From: a virus
DNA: 39,396 bases
Virus record (IMG/VR): IMGVR_UViG_3300046819_000086
Coordinates: 1 to 39,396 of that record
Strand: one strand, 5' to 3'
Below, in pieces: positions 36,680-39,396 of the stretch. Position 1 is the first letter of the stretch; each line of letters starts with the position of its first letter. The notes under the pieces are model-generated. The model was given only the letters and a program-made list of their open reading frames with translations. It had not been told where the DNA came from and ran no database searches. A program made the position numbers and the translations under genes.

Positions 36680-37510
36680 ATGGAAATTCAATATCCATCG
36701 TTTAATGCCCTGTTGGTCACCAAAAGAGATGGCCAACTGGGTTTTAAAGGATTACAAAACTACGAAACCAGAAATGAATCCACTGCAAAGTGTATTGCTG
36801 AAGCAGACAGACTTTACAACTTTAAAGACTTTGACTGGATTCTAATTAACACCGATGACAAGGACCTTGGTAATGAATATCAAGGTCTTAAGATGTTCTC
36901 ATATTCTACTGGAACAGATGATTACAGTCACGTTTGTCCTGATTGGACATTCGACAGTTGGACACAAGTTCAGATTGGTGATTATGAAGAAACAACGCAA
37001 CACATGTCTGGTTTAGGAAACCTTCGTCCTATGTCTGATGTTGTTGGTTGGCGTGGCGCAATTACACATCCAAACAGAAACCACCTATTACGATTCACCG
37101 ATAAAACTCGGTATGACATTGAACCTATCGGATGGGACAGAGCTGATCCAAGCAAACTCACTTGCACCAACTATGTCAGTTTATTGGACACCGTTAAGAA
37201 GTGGCGTTATCTGATTGATGTTGAAGGTAATGGTTTCTCAGCAAGAGTTAAACCTTTCCTATTCAGTAAACGTGTCCTTTTCTTGCAAGATAGACCGTTC
37301 AAAGAATGGTATTACCCTGATCTCAAACCTTGGGTGCATTATGTTCCTGTTGCATGGGATCTATCTGACCTGGATGAAAACCTAGACAAGATTCGTAGTG
37401 ATACTAAACTGGAAGACGAGATTCGTTTTAACGCTCATGAATTTGCTCAAAACAATTTACGCCGTGAACACGCACTCAAGCGTTGGAGAGATTTGATTGA
37501 AACAGTATGA
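36680..37510 (+). CDS. family 90 glycosyltransferase (CAP10-like)
   Basis: The protein has 276 residues from ATG 36680; a TTG two codons upstream lies in the preceding stop overlap and is less likely. The GT90 signature is clear: WRYLIDVEGNGFSARVKPFLF near residue 170 (broken by no gap), then LFLQDRPFKEWYYPDLKPW and a DLSDL helix. Bacterial members add xylose or other sugars to lipopolysaccharide and glycans. It overlaps the mutase gene. Confidence 0.85.
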   Translation: MEIQYPSFNALLVTKRDGQLGFKGLQNYETRNESTAKCIAEADRLYNFKDFDWILINTDDKDLGNEYQGLKMFSYSTGTDDYSHVCPDWTFDSWTQVQIGDYEETTQHMSGLGNLRPMSDVVGWRGAITHPNRNHLLRFTDKTRYDIEPIGWDRADPSKLTCTNYVSLLDTVKKWRYLIDVEGNGFSARVKPFLFSKRVLFLQDRPFKEWYYPDLKPWVHYVPVAWDLSDLDENLDKIRSDTKLEDEIRFNAHEFAQNNLRREHALKRWRDLIETV

Positions 37511-38597
37511 TTATTTGATTATTGGTGCCGGTTTCTTCGGCGCCACTTTTGCTCGTTTAGCAACCGATGCTGGTAAGAAGTGTCTAATCATTGATTCTAG
37601 AAACCATATTGCTGGTAATGCGTATGACGATAAACAAGGAACAACATATGTTCACGTTTACGGTCCACACATCTTTCACACCAACGATAAAGGCATTTGG
37701 GACTTCCTGAATCGGTTTACTGAATTCAATAATTTCATTCTAAGTCCAAAGGCATATAGAAACGGAAGAATGTACTCACTTCCTTTCAATATGAACACCT
37801 TTTATGAAATGTGGGGTTGCACAACACCACAACAAGCAAAGAATATCATAGAATCACAAAAGTTTACTGGCACACCAACGAATCTGGAAGAACAGGCTTT
37901 AAGTCTAGTTGGTAAGGATATCTACGAAACACTTATTCGTGATTATACCGAGAAACAATGGCAAAGAGATCCTAAGGATTTACCTGCCGATATCATTAAA
38001 CGGTTACCGGTTCGTTATATCTACGATAATAATTACTTCAATGATCGTTACCAAGGCATTCCAGTGAATGGCTATACCGAGATGTTTACCAACATGTTGG
38101 AAGGTATTCCTGTCGAATTGGGTGTAAATTACTTTACAAATAAAGAAAAGTATGATACCATTGCCGATAAAATTGTGTTTACTGGTAAAATTGATGAGTA
38201 TTTTGGATATGAATTTGGTGAGTTGGAATATAGGTCATTGGACTTCATCCACGAGACCAAGGACACAGACAACTATCAAGGATGTGCCATCGTCAATTAT
38301 CCAACAACTGATGTTCCATACACCAGAATTGTTGAGCATAAGCACTTTACATTCTCTAAAGATGAGAAAACTATCATCACAAAAGAGATTCCTACAAAAT
38401 GGGATAGAACAAAAACACCATACTATCCAATCAATGATGCAAAAAATAACGAAATCTTTAAGAAATACAGAGATAAAGCAAAGACTGTTCCAAACGTAAT
38501 TTTTGGTGGTCGATTAGCAGAATATCGTTATTATGATATGCACCAAGTTATTGGTTCCGCTATGGCCACATGGAAAAAAGAAAATAAAATTTTATAA
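37497..38597 (+). CDS. glf: UDP-galactopyranose mutase
   Basis: This 366-residue flavoenzyme interconverts UDP-galactopyranose and UDP-galactofuranose. The FAD-binding GAGFFGATFAR begins at residue 10. GNAYDD and VHVYGPHIFHT follow, and the middle YTEKQWQRDPKDLPADIIKR segment is diagnostic. The TTG start is chosen because it gives the normal N-terminus KQYDYLIIGAG; no in-frame ATG is near. The gene makes galactofuranose the likely sugar handled by at least one transferase of this block. Confidence 0.93.
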   Translation: MKQYDYLIIGAGFFGATFARLATDAGKKCLIIDSRNHIAGNAYDDKQGTTYVHVYGPHIFHTNDKGIWDFLNRFTEFNNFILSPKAYRNGRMYSLPFNMNTFYEMWGCTTPQQAKNIIESQKFTGTPTNLEEQALSLVGKDIYETLIRDYTEKQWQRDPKDLPADIIKRLPVRYIYDNNYFNDRYQGIPVNGYTEMFTNMLEGIPVELGVNYFTNKEKYDTIADKIVFTGKIDEYFGYEFGELEYRSLDFIHETKDTDNYQGCAIVNYPTTDVPYTRIVEHKHFTFSKDEKTIITKEIPTKWDRTKTPYYPINDAKNNEIFKKYRDKAKTVPNVIFGGRLAEYRYYDMHQVIGSAMATWKKENKIL

Positions 38598-38600
38598 ATA
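38593..38600 (+). promoter_or_regulatory. late promoter TATAAATA with embedded stop codon
   Basis: This perfect late element contains the TAA stop (38595-38597) of the mutase gene. It drives the ligase-like gene that starts 39 bases later, after an AAGGGA ribosome site. Confidence 0.75.
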
Positions 38601-38638
38601 CACCATCGGCAACCATAGTGTGTTGCATGAAGGGACCC

Positions 38639-39396
38639 ATGAAATCGTTTTTGTATTACCTGAAAGAAGAAACTGAATCTAAACTTAAGCATATTCATCA
38701 TGCTGAAGATCGTCCTTTCCTGCACGGTCAAGAAGGTTTCGAACATACGACCAATGCACTAAATCAAGCGCACGAACATATTAAGTCTGGTGGCCACAGT
38801 TCACATTTAACCATGAAATATGATGGTTCACCAGCAATTGTTTTTGGTCACGATCCGGAGAATGGCAAATTCTTTGTTGCATCCAAGTCGGCCTTTAATA
38901 AAACACCAAAAATCAACTACACCCACGAAGATATTGCCAAGAACCATGGTCATGCACCAGGTCTAATGGACAAACTTCATGGAGCACTGACACACCTGAA
39001 AAAAGTCGCACCAAAGAAAGGTGTCTATCAGGGTGATCTGATGTTCACGGATGAAGATAAGAAAGAGAAGAAGAATGGTGTCTCTTTCACACCAAATACA
39101 ATCACATACACCGCCAAAGGTGATGAGGCACAGAAAGTTAAACGTGCTAAACTCGGTGTAATTGTGCATACGCAATATCACGGAAAAGACCTACAGTCAA
39201 TGTCGGCTGATCCTTTCCCGGATCATCACAACTTTGGCCACCATGAAGATGTATGGCACAAGTCAGCTGAATATGACACCAGACACGTACACTATTCGGA
39301 AGATGCTCAAAAAGAATTCCACAAACACATGGAAGCAGCATCCAAATTGAATAATGAGGGTGGCAAGAAGATGTATAATGCCATTCAACCACATGG
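38639..39396 (+). CDS. nucleotidyltransferase/ligase-like protein (5' part, cut by window end)
   Basis: At least 252 codons are in the window, with no stop. KYDGSPAIVFG (Lys near residue 60) is motif I (KxDG) of the covalent nucleotidyltransferase superfamily, GVYQGDLMF near residue 127 fits motif III, and SFTPNTITY follows. I believe this is the DUF6267-type family of phage proteins with a ligase-like core. It is rich in histidine. A perfect late promoter suggests a late role, such as nick sealing or end repair before packaging, but this is inferred. Confidence 0.7.
   Translation, partial: MKSFLYYLKEETESKLKHIHHAEDRPFLHGQEGFEHTTNALNQAHEHIKSGGHSSHLTMKYDGSPAIVFGHDPENGKFFVASKSAFNKTPKINYTHEDIAKNHGHAPGLMDKLHGALTHLKKVAPKKGVYQGDLMFTDEDKKEKKNGVSFTPNTITYTAKGDEAQKVKRAKLGVIVHTQYHGKDLQSMSADPFPDHHNFGHHEDVWHKSAEYDTRHVHYSEDAQKEFHKHMEAASKLNNEGGKKMYNAIQPH

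Overview
The window is a segment of a T4-like myovirus genome. Every gene reads on the plus strand, the DNA is AT-rich, and genes are packed with ATGA-type overlaps. T4 homologues recognisable from the translations include the head proteins (gp68-like, gp21, gp22, gp23), UvsY, UvsW, the late sigma factor gp55, gp47/gp46, the clamp gp45, the clamp loader gp44/gp62, RegA, the polymerase gp43, UvsX and the helicase gp41. Peptide deformylase, Hsp20, a dATP/dGTP pyrophosphohydrolase-type protein and tail-tube-fold proteins point to the aquatic (cyanophage/pelagiphage-like) branch of T4-like phages rather than the enteric one. The host cannot be named from the sequence, but sigma70-type promoters and the tRNA types indicate an ordinary bacterium.

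Layout. 1-4.8 kb: head morphogenesis (prohead core, protease, scaffold, major capsid protein, terminator, tube-fold protein). 4.8-12.4 kb: recombination and late regulation (uvsY, uvsW, an Sm-like small protein, gp55, gp47, gp46), peptide deformylase, and a DUF4338/DruA-like protein. 12.4-17.3 kb: an HTH protein, a glycosyltransferase, a nucleotide pyrophosphohydrolase, the clamp and clamp loader, and RegA. 17.3-19.1 kb: short units with strong promoters (Hsp20, a small ORF with a tRNA, a metallopeptidase, and a 46-codon unit with its own promoter and terminator).

18.1-24.0 kb: a dense tRNA region. I read 27 canonical tRNAs covering all 20 amino acids, including three CAT tRNAs that look like tRNA-Ile2, elongator Met and initiator fMet. 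There are also several tRNA-like elements that do not fold canonically and at least five long structured non-coding segments (about 100-290 nt each) wedged between tRNAs. Small ORFs, a YkuK-type RNase H-fold protein and a GroES are embedded in the array.

24.0-31.0 kb: polymerase, thioredoxin, UvsX, a small protein, helicase gp41 and a second DruA-like paralogue. 31.0-38.6 kb: a possible nuclease, a YunG-like cysteine-peptidase-fold protein, and a sugar locus of eight genes (GT-A glycosyltransferases, UDP-sugar epimerase, GT90 and UDP-galactopyranose mutase). 38.6 kb to the end: a ligase-motif nucleotidyltransferase, cut by the window edge, behind a perfect late promoter.

The genes describe a phage that rebuilds much of the host information flow: its own replisome, late sigma factor, translational repressor, chaperone parts, a complete set of decoding tRNAs, an initiator tRNA and the deformylase that follows initiation. 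The least explained parts are the structured RNAs in the tRNA array and the pair of DruA-like proteins beside replication genes.
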